Shown here piece after piece: positions 4,797 through 6,022 of a stretch of 6,022 bases of DNA (the stretch's first letter is position 1; every line of letters starts with the position of its first letter). The DNA is taken from the NCBI GenBank assembly GCA_965661165.1, contig CBFICL010000039.1:1-6022 (forward strand), read 5' to 3'. A model generated the notes under the pieces. It was not told the DNA's origin. It searched no databases and saw only the letters and a list, made by a program, of their open reading frames with translations. The translations under genes were made by a program, and so were the position numbers. Source of the DNA: Hepatobacter sp965661165 (lineage in GTDB: Bacteria; Pseudomonadota; Alphaproteobacteria; Holosporales; Hepatobacteraceae).

Positions 4797-5939
4797 TTAG
4801 TTTACATAAGAGACATGTAGCCGCTTTCCTAAGTGTGTCAAGATTTCCCACACACTGGTTTGCGCGTGTGAGGCGAGAGCGTCGATGGTGAGTGTGTCAT
4901 TGATAAGATCGATCCATGTGGCTTGTTCAAGCTCTTGTGGTGGCACATCTGTCACATCAAAGGTGGTGAGGTCCATGGAAATACGACCCACAACAGGCAC
5001 GTTGTGCCGACCTATCATGCCAGCAGCTTTGTTGCTGAGGGATTGAAAATAACCGTCACCATAGCCTACGCTGACGGTGGCAATACGCATGTCACGGGGG
5101 GCCATAAACGTTTGATCATACCCAATGCCTTCCCCTTTTTTGAGGGTGCGCACTTGCATCATGCGTCCGCGCAATGTGACGACGTGGCGAAGATGCTCAG
5201 ATAGAGGTTCATGTGCCGACAGAACGGATCCGTAAAGAAAGCGTCCTGGGCGGGCAATATCATAAAAATAAGAAGGGCCGTGTAGTAGGCCCGCTGAATT
5301 GGCAAAACTTTTTCGTGCCTGGGGAAAATAAGCAAAACTTTGTTCGAAGAGAAGACGCTGATATTCATTGTAGGAGGCATGGAGGTCATATCCACACGCC
5401 AGATGGCTCATCAGCACGTCGACGCTTAATCCTTGCATGGCATCAGGGGATTGCGCCAGTTGATCCAGCATGTCGGGCGTGAGTCCAAGACGGTTGAGCC
5501 CTGTTTCCACCTGCAGCCAACATGGTAAGGAGCGCTGAAGCGATTGGGCTGTTTGACGCCAAGATGTCACTTGTTCTGGCGTGGACAAAATGGGGGTTAT
5601 ATGATGATGTGCCGCTTCGTACATTACGTCTGGCCAGAGGCCATTTAACACATAGATGGTAATATCTTTGTCACCTTGACGAAGAGAGAGCGCCTCTTCC
5701 AATGTGGCCACAAAAAAGTGGTGCGCGCCTAAAGATTTGAGGGTGGCTACAACCTCTTGTGCGCCCAGTCCATAAGCATTGGTTTTAACCACAGGCGCAA
5801 CCTGGCATGATGGCGTTACGTATGTATCCAGCACTTGATAATTTGTGCGTAAGGCTGCTCGGTCCACATATAAAACAGCTGAGGCTGTGTGGGGAATATT
5901 TGTTTGTGGGTGTTGAGGTTGAGAAGGTTGGGTTGTCAT
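4797..5939 (-). CDS. alr: Alanine racemase (PLP-dependent)
   Basis: Alr interconverts L- and D-alanine in the cytosol, supplying D-Ala for peptidoglycan. The 380-residue protein has the two-domain fold of the family. Lys52 in VVKTNAYGLG (50-59) is the PLP-binding base. Other conserved elements are ETGLNRLGL (145-153) with Arg150, SHLA (178-181), RPGRFLYG (230-237), Tyr273 in GIGYDQTF as the second catalytic base, VGYGDGY (290-296) and GRISMD (317-322). Gln143 replaces the lysine that is carbamylated in some well-studied racemases. A Pro/Gln/Thr-rich tail of about 18 residues precedes the fold. The ATG overlaps the dnaB stop (ATGA) and no clear Shine-Dalgarno sequence is present, so translation is probably coupled to dnaB. 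Length is normal and the gene looks functional. Confidence 0.96.
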   Translation of the reverse strand: MTTQPSQPQHPQTNIPHTASAVLYVDRAALRTNYQVLDTYVTPSCQVAPVVKTNAYGLGAQEVVATLKSLGAHHFFVATLEEALSLRQGDKDITIYVLNGLWPDVMYEAAHHHITPILSTPEQVTSWRQTAQSLQRSLPCWLQVETGLNRLGLTPDMLDQLAQSPDAMQGLSVDVLMSHLACGYDLHASYNEYQRLLFEQSFAYFPQARKSFANSAGLLHGPSYFYDIARPGRFLYGSVLSAHEPLSEHLRHVVTLRGRMMQVRTLKKGEGIGYDQTFMAPRDMRIATVSVGYGDGYFQSLSNKAAGMIGRHNVPVVGRISMDLTTFDVTDVPPQELEQATWIDLINDTLTIDALASHAQTSVWEILTHLGKRLHVSYVN

Positions 5940-6022
5940 GACAAAGAGCTCACACGGGCCAGGTCTGAAAATTTGGTCAACATGCTATTGAAATGAACAG
6001 AGATATTACCAATAGGTCCGTG
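5936..6022 (-). CDS. dnaB: Replicative DNA helicase DnaB, C-terminal end (partial)
   Basis: The 28 codons before the TGA at 5936-5938 read HGPIGNISVHFNSMLTKFSD followed by LARVSSLS. This matches the end of the DnaB RecA-like domain, where (N/H)GP(T/I)G is followed by a beta strand and a Phe-containing TxF motif. DnaB is the hexameric helicase that unwinds DNA at the replication fork. The rest lies beyond the right edge. The frame is open to the window end, and its stop overlaps the alr start by four bases. The dnaB-alr order agrees with alphaproteobacterial relatives, which strengthens this short call. Confidence 0.88.
   Translation of the reverse strand, partial: HGPIGNISVHFNSMLTKFSDLARVSSLS

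Overview
The window reads as chromosomal DNA of an alphaproteobacterium of moderate G+C content. The main clue is gene order on the minus strand: the last codons of dnaB, then alr, an MlaE-type permease and an MlaF-type ATPase, packed with 4-nt stop/start overlaps at two of the three junctions. This dnaB-alr-permease-ATPase order is, as I recall it, common in alphaproteobacteria. AccD, IhfA and the permease also look alphaproteobacterial. I cannot name a genus. TGA acts as a normal stop (dnaB, mlaE), so the standard bacterial code applies.

Layout from left to right. Positions 1-333 hold no recognisable gene; the stretch is G- and purine-rich on the plus strand, can fold into several hairpins, and ends in a candidate accD terminator. 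accD (minus, 334-1197) encodes the carboxyltransferase beta subunit for malonyl-CoA synthesis. Its near-consensus promoter lies in a short control region (1198-1348) shared with two plus-strand genes reading the other way. Those genes (1349-2035 and 2037-2768) are a tandem pair of type IV prepilin/pseudopilin-like proteins with identical 13-residue leaders. The second ends inside a hairpin plus T-run that looks like an intragenic terminator. Six bases later lies the convergent end of ihfA (minus, 2775-3086), a nucleoid protein gene with a GTG start and a clear ribosome binding site.

After a 150-bp spacer comes the minus-strand cluster mlaF (3237-3983), mlaE (3980-4759), alr (4797-5939) and the dnaB 3' end (5936-6022). 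MlaE and MlaF would form the membrane and ATPase core of a lipid transporter that maintains the outer membrane. Alr supplies D-alanine for peptidoglycan and AccD the fatty acid precursor, so much of the window serves envelope synthesis, along with replication and nucleoid functions. No MCE-domain (MlaD) or other Mla partner is present here.

No mobile element, CRISPR array, rRNA or intact tRNA was seen. The least explained parts are the orphan pseudopilin pair and the gene-free left end. I found no clearly new multi-gene system.
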